Below, one piece after another: positions 36,456 to 47,870 of a DNA stretch of 64,000 bases. The stretch spans positions 1 through 64,000 of the forward strand of contig RQTK01000215.1 of the NCBI GenBank assembly GCA_003991915.1, given 5' to 3'. The notes under the pieces were generated by a model that made no database searches, was not told the origin of the DNA, and was given only the letters and a program-made list of their open reading frames with translations. The stretch's first letter is position 1, and every line of letters begins with the position of its first letter. A program made the position numbers and the translations under genes. The stretch comes from Elysia chlorotica. Taxonomy: Eukaryota; Mollusca; Gastropoda; Plakobranchidae.

Positions 36456-36509
36456 GTAAACATGTTGCTATTTTTCCCTAAGCCATAGGTCGTGATATAC
36501 AGTAGTTGT

Positions 36510-36820
<311 letters not shown>

Positions 36821-36959
36821 NNNNNNNNNNNNNNNNNNNNNNNNNNNNNNNNNNNNNNNNNNNNNNNNNNNNNNNNNNNNNNNNNNNNNNNNNNNNNNNN
36901 NNNNNNNNNNNNNNNNNNNNNNNNNNNNNNNNNNNNNNNNNNNNNNNNNNNNNNNNNNN
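36821..36959. other. Assembly gap (139 N)
   Basis: N run starting inside the TAG array; the array probably could not be spanned. Confidence 0.99.
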
Positions 36960-36964
36960 ACGTT

Positions 36965-37215
36965 AGACCGACCCTGTAGCTAAGGAGCACCGGTGGTCGT
37001 GTGGTTTAGAACCTTTGAGTGGTTATTGACTTGTCACCGACAGGTCCGCGGTTCGAGCCCCACTTACCCCTTGTGGGACCGGCCATGTTTTGGTCGGTGG
37101 TCACCGGTTGGTGAACTTTGGGCGTTCACCTTTTTAAGCTCCGCCCAGCCTCTTGACGGGAGAGGTCTTTTGCCACTCGTATTGGTCAGCCCGACTATCT
37201 GGGTACATCTAAAAA
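36965..37215 (+). mobile_element. Second tRNA-derived SINE family
   Basis: Head caccggtggtcgtgtggttt (A-box-like) with B box cgcggttcgagcccc, then ccttgtgggaccggccatgt, ggtcaccggttggtgaact, ttcacctttttaagctccgc and ccactcgtattggtcagccc. It differs from the dominant family in body and tail, and its head has an unusually long A-to-B distance. The 77-codon frame inside is not a gene. Confidence 0.65.
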
Positions 37216-37420
37216 TAGATTTATAAAATTTAATAATAAATATAATATAGATAGTTATGTTCAGTATAATAGCAAAAATAAATACTTTAAAAAATTACAT
37301 AAAAAATGTTTTCCAATATTCAATGCTTTTAGAAATATAATACTTTTCACTGTATTTCTAAAGTAGATAACTTAATTAACTGAATTAATTTATTATTACT
37401 ATTATGAATTATTATTGTTT

Positions 37421-37469
37421 TCTTCTTCTTCTTCTTCTTCTTCTTCTTCTTCTTCTTCTTCTTCTTCTT

Positions 37470-37499
<30 letters not shown>
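37421..37499. repeat. (TTC)n array
   Basis: About 26 uninterrupted TTC units. Confidence 0.97.
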
Positions 37500-37502
<3 letters not shown>

Positions 37503-37959
37503 ATCACCGTGTCAATGACCGCTCGCGTTTCCAAAGGTCGATCCTGATCAAGGATGTTCCGTTTTAGGACTGCCAGTTAGCCCTTGGATTTATGTTTCTT
37601 GGTGATGTTAAAATATAATTTATTTGCTGTAATATTTAGTGCAACCATTTGGAAAATTGTTAAATTAATATTTGACGATTTAAAATAGAATAAATCACGA
37701 AAATATGTGTTAACCAAGTGATAAAAATATAAATGGACTTTGAAAAATAATTGTTGGTAACACTGTCCTGGCAAGTCTTGTAAATGACGGCTTTGCTTTG
37801 GGCTTTGGCTGCAACTGGACTCAGCTGGTTGGTTTTGGTAGAAGAACAGAATTGGCGAATCCTTTATCCAAGACAGACATCTTACAACATTCTCAAACCA
37901 ACATTGTACATTAAAACCCTGGAGGAATTTAAATACCTATTATGAATATAGAAGGTAAG

Positions 37960-38490
37960 AGGTAGAATCTAGATCTAGATCTAGATCTACATTTCTTGAT
38001 TTTATAACTTAAATAAGTTTAGTCATACACTTTTTAATCTAGACTATTATAATCTAATATAGAGCTAGAGTCCAGATTCTATGGATAGTACTAATCTAGA
38101 TAAAGTTTAGAACGAAGACTTGGTTCTAGTGGTAGATTCTAAATGAACTTGGGGGATTCCAAACTTGGCCTTTTAGAATTAGATTTAATTCTATCTATAT
38201 CTAGATTTAGACCGTGATCTAGACTGTAGAATCAAGTCCAGATCTTGTTTTTAATCTAGCCTAGATAGATTCTAGATCTAATCTTTTTAAACGTTTTCTA
38301 GAGTAGAATCTAGAATAGATAGGTCTAAAGAAGGCTGTGTATTAAAAGTAAAAAGAAATTTGTAATTTAGAAAAATGAATTGTGATATCCGTTTATTATT
38401 AACTAGATCTAGAGCTATTATTTAGATTGAAACACTAGAGATCTATGATTTAGACAGAGAATCTAGATCTAGATCTACTAGCCTTAGAAA
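37960..38490. repeat. TCTAGATC-rich stretch
   Basis: The palindromic words tctaga and agatct occur about two dozen times in some 500 bp, including tagatctagatctagatcta at about 37970-37990 and again near 38465. The same words recur at lower density at 17505-17635, 39290, 39720 and 43260-43490. Confidence 0.8.
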
Positions 38491-38619
38491 TAGGCTGCAG
38501 TGTTCGTACTGTTAGCCTACATAGCATTATTATTATTTGGACAAAAACCTCTTGTTTATATAGAGACATTTCAAATGCACTCAGTAACAAAACTAACTAA
38601 GTATTTTATTTCAAGTCCT

Positions 38620-39123
38620 GGCACTCCTTAAGTTTTGTGGTCCCTAACCAGTGGGCAATCAAATGGGTGGGTGGGCGGAATTCGAGGGGCGAGTGGGTAG
38701 GATTCGATTACATCAGAGTCAGTCAACCTGTGGAAAGAGAGAGAGAGACAGGCAGACAGACTTACAGACCAAGCGAGTGTGAGACTGAGACAGACATAGA
38801 TTTTTAGAGTTTCAATTGCTTGAAATATCAATTTTATGTGCTTGTGTACGTTTGTCCTCAAACCTTCCCTGCCCGCATTGTGTACCCGTGTTCAAATAAA
38901 AGATTGACTACAATCAAATCGCTCCCTGTCTTTTTTAATCTAACAAATCATGTCAAAACAATAAAAAAAATATATAACAACAAAAAGACGTGGTGAACAG
39001 CTAGCATGTATTCAGTTTTAATAAAATAGCAAAAAGACATGGAGTTAGCTGGTAGTGGTAGTTATTTTAGTAATCAAATTTTGCCCGCCCACAGGCTAGG
39101 GACCACAAAACTCAAAGAGTGCC
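38620..39123. mobile_element. hAT-like MITE, 504 bp, with TIRs and 8-bp TSD
   Basis: The left end begins ggcactccttaagttttgtg (38620 onward to gtgggc at 38656). The right end is its inverted counterpart, 39087-39123, reading ggcactctttgagttttgtg on the minus strand. TIRs are 37 bp with four mismatches. A perfect direct repeat CAAGTCCT flanks the element at 38612-38619 and 39124-39131. An 8-bp duplication is the hallmark of hAT (also P) transposition. There is no transposase ORF, so it is a non-autonomous element. Confidence 0.88.
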
Positions 39124-39312
39124 CAAGTCCTATTTGTCATAAAGGTATTCAAGCACTTTGAATTTTGAACACAATATATAGGCCTTTAGAAGTCAAATTA
39201 TGTCACCTCAAAGGTCTCGACTTGCTTCCAAGTACCTTTGAATTTTAAAAGTACTGAGAAAACTCATTATAAGGAGGTAGAAACATTATAGATCTAGTGC
39301 GTATCTTACATA

Positions 39313-40876
39313 GGGCGGATTTCACAAAATTGGTACACTGAGGTGGTGCTAACTTTCAAGTTGTATTTGAGATAATATGTTGATACATTCTTTCATTGTT
39401 TTATACATGTATTGTTTGTTTATTGAAGGAGCTAGAAAAGCAACCAAATTGAGTTTTAAAGTATTTTTCTTTTCGATTTTAAATTTGTTCCCCTTGTCGA
39501 TTTACGGGTGAACAAAATATCCCAATTTTAGGGACCTTATTGTTGTTGACAAATATATGGCCTAAATTGGACAATTTTTCCTTATTCGATAATTCTGCAT
39601 TAAAAGCAAGTATTAGGCTTTGCAAAAATGTCTAACTCCAGTTCCTTGAGTAAATCATCGAGAATCTAAGAGCTGTTAAAAATACCCTTTGTTATCCTCA
39701 CATGTGCATCCGATCTTCTACTCTAGATCTAGGCTTCTATTTTAAGGAAAGACGTCAAAGATACTCTTCCCGTTTAAAAAACAGAAAGACTTATATAAAT
39801 AGAATGCAGAGAAGTCCAGAAATCAGGGTTTTGCACTGAAGACAAAGAATTTAGCGAGATTTTACATTCCGAGGGGGTGTGCTTCCGGCTAAAATGACAA
39901 TGAGAACCAGTTTTCCGGACTTTTCATTTTCGTTATTCTGTGACTTTGTGTCACTTTTAAGGAAAGACGTCAAAGATACTCTTCCCGTTTAAAAAACAGA
40001 AAGACTTATATAAATAGAATGCAGAGAAGTCCAGAAATCAGGGTTTTGCACTGAAGACAAAGAATTTAGCGAGATTTTACATTCCGAGGGGGTGTGCTTC
40101 CGGCTCAAATGACAATGAGAACCAGTTTTCCGGACTTTTCATTTTCGTTATTCTGTGACTGTGTCCAGGAACAAGCATAAAATACAATCGTTCTGTACTA
40201 TCTAACTTCTTTGTTAACATCGGAGCTCTTATTGTTTTGCGGTATTTAGAGTGCTATAAGTAATTTAAAACCTGTGCATCGTATCCACAATATTAACGAC
40301 AGAGGTCTTCTAAAAAGATCTGAGGGTCGATCAAGTTTCCTTTTTTAGCTCTTTGGGACATCTTAATTGCAACTAACTTGAAGAAACATAAAATTGTGCA
40401 CATATTATATCTGAATGAATTTAATAAAAAAAATATACATGTATGATTAGCTCAGAGTTAACAATCATTAACAAAATAACAAAACAAAAGTGCTGAGGTC
40501 ACTCACATTTCAGGGGAGGTAATTAATTTTTAAGGGTCAAGGGAAATAACTAAACGTTTGAATACATCTCTTTTTACACATTAGTTTTGAGGTCTTTAAC
40601 AATGTTTTAATGTTGCAAATGTATTTATTAATTTTAAAAAGCCTCAAATCTTGAAATTAAAATAATTATTAGTCTAACAAATTTATTCTTGTTTTTTTTT
40701 TTTTTTTAAGTAACTCGTTTTAATCATATGCAACAACTCTTCACTTACCTTCATCAAACCCAGGACTAAATTTTTTCAAAAAGTAAAAATTTGTACCTAA
40801 AACTAAGTACAGTGAAAGAACCAGCTTTTAAATACCTTCAATTTCATGTATAATTTAACTATATTGCTCAACATTT
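39313..40876. mobile_element. TA-flanked TIR element, copy 1 (right end missing)
   Basis: Starts gggcggatttcacaaaattg after TA and is collinear, with a few percent mismatches by eye, with 41639-43004. Its last ~50 bp, including the right TIR, are replaced by a LINE fragment. It carries an extra 215-bp tandem duplication absent from copy 2. No coding frame. Confidence 0.85.
39741..40165. repeat. 215-bp tandem duplication inside copy 1
   Basis: tttaaggaaagacgtcaaag starts units at 39741 and 39956. The two units are almost identical up to ttctgtgact. The corresponding place in copy 2 (about 42082-42290) has one unit, so this arose after the two element copies separated, or was lost in copy 2. 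Confidence 0.92.
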
Positions 40877-41638
40877 GGTCTACCAGAACATTGATCCCAA
40901 GTCTTCAGAAGTCTTCCGACTTGCCAACCAGATGCGAAAAGAGAACGCAGACGTTGTGGGTGACAAACCCGTGAAGAATGATGCAGGCGAGATGTCCATG
41001 AGTGTTGAATCAAAGCAGAAGGCATGGCTAGAACACTATGAAAGGCTCCTGAACGTTGAGTTTGACTGGGATCCAGACCATCTATCTGATGAACCACCTG
41101 TGGAAGGTCCGTCAAACCCAATCACCATTGACATGGTAAAGAAGGCCATCTCACAGATGAAGTCAGGCAAAGCAGCGGGCCCATCAGGCATAGTGGTAGA
41201 GATGATAAAGGCAGCAGGTGACACCGGCGCCTCCATGATCCATGACCTCGCAGATGCTATCATCCGCGACGGAAAAGTCCCCTCCGACTGGGAGCAGAGT
41301 TTCATTGTCTGCCTGTACAAGGGCAAAGGGGATGCATCGGATAGGGGCAACTACCGTGGACTGAAGCTGACGGAGCAGGTCATGAAAGTCTTAGAGAGGA
41401 TTGTGGACAGCCTCATTAGACAGGTGGTGTCGATCGACGAGTCCCAGTTTGGCTTCGTCCCAGGCAGGGGCACAACAGATGCAATCTTCGTTGTCAGACA
41501 ACTTCAGGAGAAATACCTAGCAGCCAACAAAAGACTTTACATGGCTTTTGTGGACCTGGAGAAAGCATTCGATCGAAGAAGATGGGATGAGCCCAAGGCT
41601 TTTTTTCCTTTTTCAATGGGAGACACAGGCCATAATTA
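40877..41638 (+). mobile_element. LINE reverse-transcriptase fragment between two element copies
   Basis: An open frame of about 230 codons free of stops encodes the LINE RT fingers and start of the palm: SVESKQKAWLEHYERLLNVE, KSGKAAGPSGIVVEMIKAAG, SDWEQSFIVCLYKGKGDASD, GNYRGLKLTEQVMKVLERIV, FGFVPGRGTTDAIFVVRQLQ and YMAFVDLEKAFDR (motif A with the catalytic Asp). Homology stops right after AFDR, near 41575, before Y-x-D-D. Endonuclease and 3' end are absent. The intact frame suggests a young piece. RTE-like by style. Confidence 0.88.
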
Positions 41639-43055
41639 TGGCGGATTTCACAAAGTTGGTACACTGAGATGGTGCTAACTTTCAAGTTGTATTTGAGATA
41701 AGATGTTGATACATTCTTTTATTGTTTTATATATACATGTATTGATTTTGTATTGAAGGAGCTAGAAAAGCAACCAAATTGAGTTTTAAAGTATTTTTCT
41801 ATTTCTTTTCGATTTTAAATGTGTTCCCCTTGTCGATTTATGGATGAACCAAATATCCCATTTTTAGGGACCTTATTGTTATTGACAAATATATGGCCTA
41901 AATTGGACAATTCTTCCTTTCGATAATTCTGCATTAAAAGTAAGTATTTTAATTAGGCTTTGAAAAAATGTCTACCTCCAGTTCCTTGAGTATATCATCG
42001 AGAATCTAAGAGCTGTTAAAAATACCCTTTGTTATCCTCACGTGTTCATCCAATCTTCTACTCTAGATCTAGGCTTCTATTTTAAGGAAAGACGTCAAAG
42101 ATACTCTTCTCGTTTAGAAAACAGAAAAGCCTATTTAAATAGAATGCGCAGAAGTCCAGAAATCAGGGTTTTGCACTGAAGACAAAGAATTTAACGAGAT
42201 TTTACATTCCGAGGGGGTGTGCTTCCGGCTAAAACGACAATGAGAACCAGTTTTCCGGACTTTTCATTTTCGTTATTCTGTGACTTTGTGTCCAGCATAA
42301 AATACAAACGTTCTGTACTATCTAACTTCTTTGTAAACATCGGAGCTCTTATTGTTTTGCGGTATTTAGAGTGCTATAAGTAATTTAAAACCTGTGCATC
42401 GTATCCACAATGTTAACAACAGAGGTCTTCTAAAAAGATCTGAGGGGCGATCAAGTTTCCTTTTTTAGCTCTTTAGGACATCTTAATTGCAACTAACTTG
42501 AAGAAACATAAAATTGTGCGCATATTATAACTGAATGAATTAAAAAAAACTTTTAATAAAAAAAATATACATGATTAGCTCAGAGTTAACAAACATTATT
42601 AAAATAACAAAACAAAAGTGCTGAGGTCACTCACATTTCAGGGGAGGTAATTAATTTTTAAGGGTCAAGGGAAATAATTAAACGTTTGAATAGATCTCTT
42701 TTTACGCATTAGTTTTGAGGTCTTTAACAATGTTTTAATGTTGCAAATGTATTCATTAATTTTAAAAAGCCTCAAATCTTGAAATTAAAATAATTATTAG
42801 TCTAACAAATTTATTCTATTTTTTTTTTTTTTTTTAAGTAACTCGTTTTAATCATATGCAACAACTCTTCACTTACCTTCATCAAACCCAGGACTAAATT
42901 TTTTCAAAAAGTAAAAATTTGTACCTAAAACTAAGTACAGTGAAAGAACCAGCTTTTAAATACCTTCAATTTGATGTATAATTTAACTATATTGCTGAAC
43001 ATTTTTCCCTATCCAAAATTGGGATATCTCTGGGTTCATTTTGTGAAATCTGCCA
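41639..43055. mobile_element. TA-flanked TIR element, copy 2 (complete, 1417 bp)
   Basis: The ends are TGGCGGATTTCACAAA (41639-41654) and its inverse TTTGTGAAATCTGCCA (43040-43055), 16 bp with one mismatch, bounded by TA on both sides (41637-38, 43056-57). TIRs with TA duplication fit Tc1/mariner-type insertion. There is no ORF above 60 codons, so it is non-autonomous. Confidence 0.85.
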
Positions 43056-43514
43056 TAGACACTCCCCAAAACCCATTACAATTACAGTTCAGAATACATT
43101 TTTGTAGTAGTCCAAGCCTAAGTCACTGATGTCAAACTACCCAAGAAGGCACCACATGTTAGCAAATCACTGCACAACACATTTGCTGCTTTTTTGCACA
43201 ACAAAATTCATGGTTTTATTCTTTTTTTATTACTAAAAGTTTTAACTAAATTTATATATTCTAGATCTAAATCCTCTGAGGTTGTTCTTGTAATGTAGCC
43301 TAGAGATCTACAGTAGGTCACTAGGTGGTGTCAACTTTGTCTGAATTGTACTGTGAAACTTAAATCTGTTTCAGATTTGTATTGCATTGTTTACATACAT
43401 GTGTCTTGTCAGCTGAAAAAGCAGGGACTTTCTATACACACTATTTATGACATTGTCACAATGTTGCAAGGGCATGGATCTAGATCTAAATTGGGAACCA
43501 GATAGGTTGTCATG

Positions 43515-43700
43515 AGGGAGACGAACTGGCTAATGTGGTAGCGCGTCTGGTTCTCAAAAGGTGCCTAGTTAGAAACCGACGCCTCGGTAAATTTATTTGT
43601 CGGACTTTTTCCCCCACTGGTGGGTTTACTCATGGTTTAGTTAATGCAGTGGTGTTCGTTCCGACTGCTTTCAGCACCTTCGAAAGCTTACATTTTCCAC
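43515..43700 (+). mobile_element. tRNA-like SINE, diverged
   Basis: Head gacgaactggctaatgtggt and agcgcg resembles an A box; the B box is eroded (agttagaaaccgacg). The downstream part shares atttatttgt.gga and a cccactggtgggt segment with the dominant SINE family. Confidence 0.5.
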
Positions 43701-45121
43701 ATAATCAATGCAAAATGTGACTCATTAAAATATATTTAGTTCACTCAAAGCCTGTTTGTTGCTGACGTGGTGTTTCTGACACTGTGGGTTGAAAAGCAAC
43801 AAAGAAACAAACAAAAGGCCACATTTAGCAAATTCAAAGTTTTGGTTTTAAAAGCTTAAGCTTGTGTTTCAGTCAATATTCTATTTATTGATAGCTGAAC
43901 CTAATAAGCTTGGCCATCAACTAAGTTTTCTTGACTACTGGCGCTAAAAATCTGTGTTTGCCTTCTCAAAAGTTAACAAACCTGTATTTATAATATATAG
44001 TGCTACACGGTAGAACATCCAAGCCTATGTCTAGTACTGTTATAACTCTCTAACATCATTGACTTTTATTCCCCAATGCCCTCTCACAAAATTAATTAAT
44101 CTTGCTAGAAATAATACTAAAACAAACAGAAACAAGTAGAAGACGCATGGTATTTGTAAAAGATAAACTAGATTTAGAAGTCTGTCGCCACACCCAATTG
44201 ACACTGACATTGTTGTTCGAAAAAACATGACAAAATTATGAGGGCGCACTAAAAGTTTTAATTTTCTCTTTCAATAAAATCCTCTTTTAGTCTTATTTTG
44301 GGAATGACGGGAACCCTTCTTATAACAAGAGTTATTCAAGGAAAACAGATTTTTTTATCCGTCATTAACTAGTTCTACTGCATAGTGTTTTCCTATAAAT
44401 TTTGTACTGAATTTGAGTGCTTAAATTAAAATCAAAATCTTTTGTCTGACCGTCGAATAAAGCTGAGCTCTGTCATTATGATTTAAGATTATTTCACTTT
44501 TCCTAGTACTAAAGGAAGACTATATTTACTATATGATGTTATTGGTAGGTAAAATAACCACAATGAACAGCGCTTAAATGCCTGTTATATACAGAACCAC
44601 TATAATCTTTAGTGAGAACACATATAGCCAAATGTGGACATAAATACTTAGAAATTACAGTGCATATACATCTATATCTATAGACTAAGTCGAAAACAAC
44701 CAAATGGAAGCCATTAAAAAAGGCTGAGCTCATACCACTGGCAGAACCCCTTACAAGAATCATCTTAAGAGGTAATCAAAGTTTCAAAAGAAACAATCTG
44801 CTGCAAATTGCAAGACATACATTTATCACCACCCAGCAATTTGATCTGACAAGCTAGATGTGTGCCTTGTGAGGTAGGAAATGTTTGCAGATACACACAT
44901 TCCTTTTTTAAAACTACAGTCAAGTTTAGTATCTTGAAAGCAATTGCTTTCAATTCGACATGACTTGCAGTTTGCATCTATAGATGAGAAAACATTTTAT
45001 AACAATATTTGACTGTGGTGAAAATCTTTTGTCATTAGTTTATCATTTTTACAGAATTCTATAGAAACAAAATAATGCTTATATTTTAGTCACATGGACT
45101 TATTTTTAATTCTTTATTCAG
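43701..45121. other. No recognisable feature (upstream Roquin intron or intergenic)
   Basis: AT-rich. No RING-finger coding sequence (C-x-x-C...CGH pattern) was found here on either strand. Confidence 0.5.
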
Positions 45122-45292
45122 CCAAAATGAGTGAGATACCTCCCAAGTTAGCCGAAAAAAGCACAAAGGAAGTAAAAGAGGGAGAGTCTGGACATGATAC
45201 AGACCCTGCTTACACAGCCAATTTAAAATTATACAAGCAAGCATTGAAAAGCATTGAGGATATGTCACTGTACCTGAGACCCCTTCTTGAAG
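45122..45292 (+). CDS. RC3H1: Roquin exon a: HEPN N-terminal helix
   Basis: First Roquin exon in the window. The acceptor is ttctttattcag; the exon enters with two bases of a split codon and leaves with one (donor ag|gtaagc at 45293). It encodes about 57 residues ending DPAYTANLKLYKQALKSIED, then MSLYLRPLLEG, matching the vertebrate segment YEEAKKCVEELALYLKPL just after the RING finger. The split-codon entry shows that coding sequence lies upstream. An internal ATG at 45127 could start a RING-less form but nothing supports that. Roquin binds stem-loops in mRNA 3' UTRs in the cytoplasm and recruits CCR4-NOT for decay. Confidence 0.85.
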
Positions 45293-45927
45293 GTAAGCTT
45301 TTCAAATTATAGGTATATTAAAGGAAATTCTGTGTATACTTTGATGAAAAAAATATGAAAGCATTCTTTGGGTGTAAATGAAAAAAAAAAGTCGCATGTT
45401 TTGTATCATTTGAATTTTTCATTTTTGATTCTTAAATCATTGCGTCACAGGCCCCAAACTGGAATTCCCACTAGACAACTTGTAAACTCATAAAGAATAT
45501 ATATTATATGACATTCTTTCTTAGCGTGGTCTGTGTGTAATTCCATTGGTGTTCATTGTGGTGTCTCACTATTATTGTAATGTAATTTCTTTTGAAGATG
45601 TCACATTCAACATTATATATTTTCGATGTAACACACATTGACTGAATAAATTTGAATTTGATTTGAATTTGAATTTGAAGATATGTACATCATTTTGGTT
45701 TAAGGTAGAAATGTCATGCATGCTTTCTTGTATATATACTCTAGAATATTTTGGCAAGATATGAAAACATCTCTAATTATTAAAATATTCTACTTCCCTT
45801 TCTCTAGTAATACCATTTGACATTGTACATACAACATGAATAGATCAATACTAAGTTCTAAAATAAAAGCTATTTTAGATACAATGCCATGTATACATTT
45901 AAACAAGTTTTCAAATACAATTTTCAG

Positions 45928-46467
45928 GTGGTTCGGATGATGAGAACACACTTAACTCTACTGAGGATCATCAGTCAAGTCCCAATAAAGACACATCAAG
46001 TGATAAACAGACCTTGGATAAATCTAATAAAATAGCACCTACATCAGATATTATTCAAGACGCAGATGACCAAGCATCAGAAAATGTGGGAAGTGGTACA
46101 AATACAGAGAAAAGTGCAGGCTCCCGGAGCTCTGAGTATAAAAGCACCAGCGTCCAGACATTCAATAAAAGAAACACAATGAGGACTAATTCTCCAGGTT
46201 ATAAACACGGTGCCAACGGACTAAGCCACCATGACGGCCAGCAGCAGCAGAAGTGTGTGTTGAGCCGCCCGATGCAGCGCAAGCTCTTCTCGCTCCTCCA
46301 ATGCCAGCTGCTGGAGGAGGAAGGCCAGGCGCGGTCTGCCCGCATTGCCAGGTCCCTCGGGGAGAGAGTCGTCACAGAGCTCCTGGTCCTTCAGCAGTTC
46401 CCTCACCAGCTGTCTTCAAACCTGTGGGCGGCTGTGCGCACGAGGGGATGTCAGTTCCTGGGACCAG
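45928..46467 (+). CDS. RC3H1: Roquin exon b: Ser/Asn-rich insert and start of ROQ region
   Basis: Acceptor ttttcag, donor accag|gttagt; phases fit the neighbours. The first ~100 codons are polar and low-complexity (for example [19 protein letters not shown] and [20 protein letters not shown]) and replace a loop of about 15 residues in human Roquin-1. The rest is strongly conserved: [40 protein letters not shown] and [18 protein letters not shown], the HEPN/ROQ fold. GC content jumps in the conserved part. The insert is in frame and free of stops, so it is real exon sequence. Confidence 0.92.
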
Positions 46468-46858
46468 GTTAGTTCAGTTGGTATCTATCTTGTTAATAGT
46501 GATGGATGTCAATATTCCAAATACTTGCCCCCTAGACCCAGATCTGCCTGTTTAGCCTCTGTTGTTTGTTTGCTTTTTTTTTGTAAATTTTATATACTGT
46601 GTTTTTATAGATCTGCATGTGTGCATTGTCTAATTTCCGACAACTACGGCCTGTCAGCTAATATTTACGGCCACAACACAAGTAATACCAAATTGTGGAC
46701 GTGTTGGCAATCCTCCATTCTACCAGCGGCTAGCAGTCAATCGCCAAGGCGTCAATTGTACATAGAGGAGACCCATACATCTATAATATAAAAAACTTTT
46801 TCCCAAGGTACAGGTTAAGAGGATTAAAAAAAAACCCAGTAAAAGCAGTTTGCAGCCT

Positions 46859-46859
46859 C

Positions 46860-46891
<32 letters not shown>

Positions 46892-46911
46892 GAATAATAG
46901 TAATAGTAGTA
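46859..46911. repeat. (TAG)n array at a SINE tail
   Basis: About 11 TAG units and AT-rich TAG variants, immediately beside the 3' end of a SINE in the Roquin intron. Confidence 0.9.
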
Positions 46912-46917
46912 TTTTAA

Positions 46918-47045
46918 TATTAAGTTGGTTTAACATCCCAGCATCAGCACTATAAAGGCTGTGTTGTGGACAGGCTCCGAGACTGACGTCTGACAATTTT
47001 ATCTGCTACCACACATGAGACAGGGCAGGGATACCATGACTCCTG
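46918..47045 (-). mobile_element. SINE copy in Roquin intron
   Basis: In antisense, gttggtttaacatcccagca, ctataaaggctgtgttgtgg, gagactgacgtctgacaatt, ctgctaccacacatgagaca and gggcagggataccatgactc are recognisable. The head is absent. It is opposite in orientation to the host gene. Confidence 0.85.
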
Positions 47046-47694
47046 CATTTAAAATCACAATTTGCAATATAGTTTTAAATATTTCTTGAGGTATCCCAAT
47101 TTGAAAAAAAAAAAACTTCTAAATTCATCAATTTATTATTGATGTAGAAGCAGTATTGTAACAATAGGTATATATGTACAGAAACTTTATTTTCAGTTGA
47201 AATATTTTTTAATCATTATTGGCTTGCTTTCATTTATTAATTACATTTATAAAGTAAATCTCCATCACTATTGGAAAAATCATTTTTAGATTTATGGAGT
47301 GGGTTGCTTGTCATTTGAAACGCCATTTGTTTTCCATAACTTACCAATTTTTATTAGTTTTGATATAAATATTGGTGTATTATATGGTAGTGGTGAAATT
47401 ATCTGTAGGGTTATATAGGATCTTTTGGCTATGTATATTTGTATTGCAAAGCAATTTTAGCTTCTTTAATGAAAAGTGGTATATAAATGAATTTATTATG
47501 AAACCTTTTTGTTGTTGTTACTCCTTTGCCTATCAATATCATATAGGATAAACTTTCTTGATCATTGCTATTGAAGAATATTTTATAAATCTTTTTATCT
47601 ATAAAAATGCTTCCACCTCTTAGATTTCTTGTTTGTCTTTTCTCTTTCATATTGAGTTTGTTTCAATATTGTGCAATGTACTTGTTTCCACTAG

Positions 47695-47870
47695 CAATGC
47701 AAGAAGAGGTCTTGAAGTTGATTCTTTTGGCGTTGGAAGATGGGTCGCCCCTGTCTCGCAAAGTGTTGGTCCTGTTTGTGGTTCAGAAACTGGAAGTGAG
47801 GTACTCCCAGGCGTCAAAAACGGCCATTGGTCATGTTGTTCAGCTGCTCTACAGGGCTTCTTGTTTTAAG
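47695..47870 (+). CDS. RC3H1: Roquin exon c: ROQ domain core
   Basis: Acceptor ccactag, donor ttttaag|gtatac. The 58 full codons begin [20 protein letters not shown] and continue [13 protein letters not shown] and [20 protein letters not shown]. The ROQ winged helix binds the triloop of constitutive decay elements. Residues equivalent to human K220 (SRK), K239 (ASKT), Q247 and Y250 are all present, as is the Met equivalent to M199, the position mutated in the mouse sanroque allele. RNA binding should therefore be intact. Confidence 0.95.

Noticed and set aside
36993-37226. 77-codon frame (contains WERPCFG-like tryptophan-rich sequence)
   Set aside because: It is a translation of a tRNA-derived SINE.
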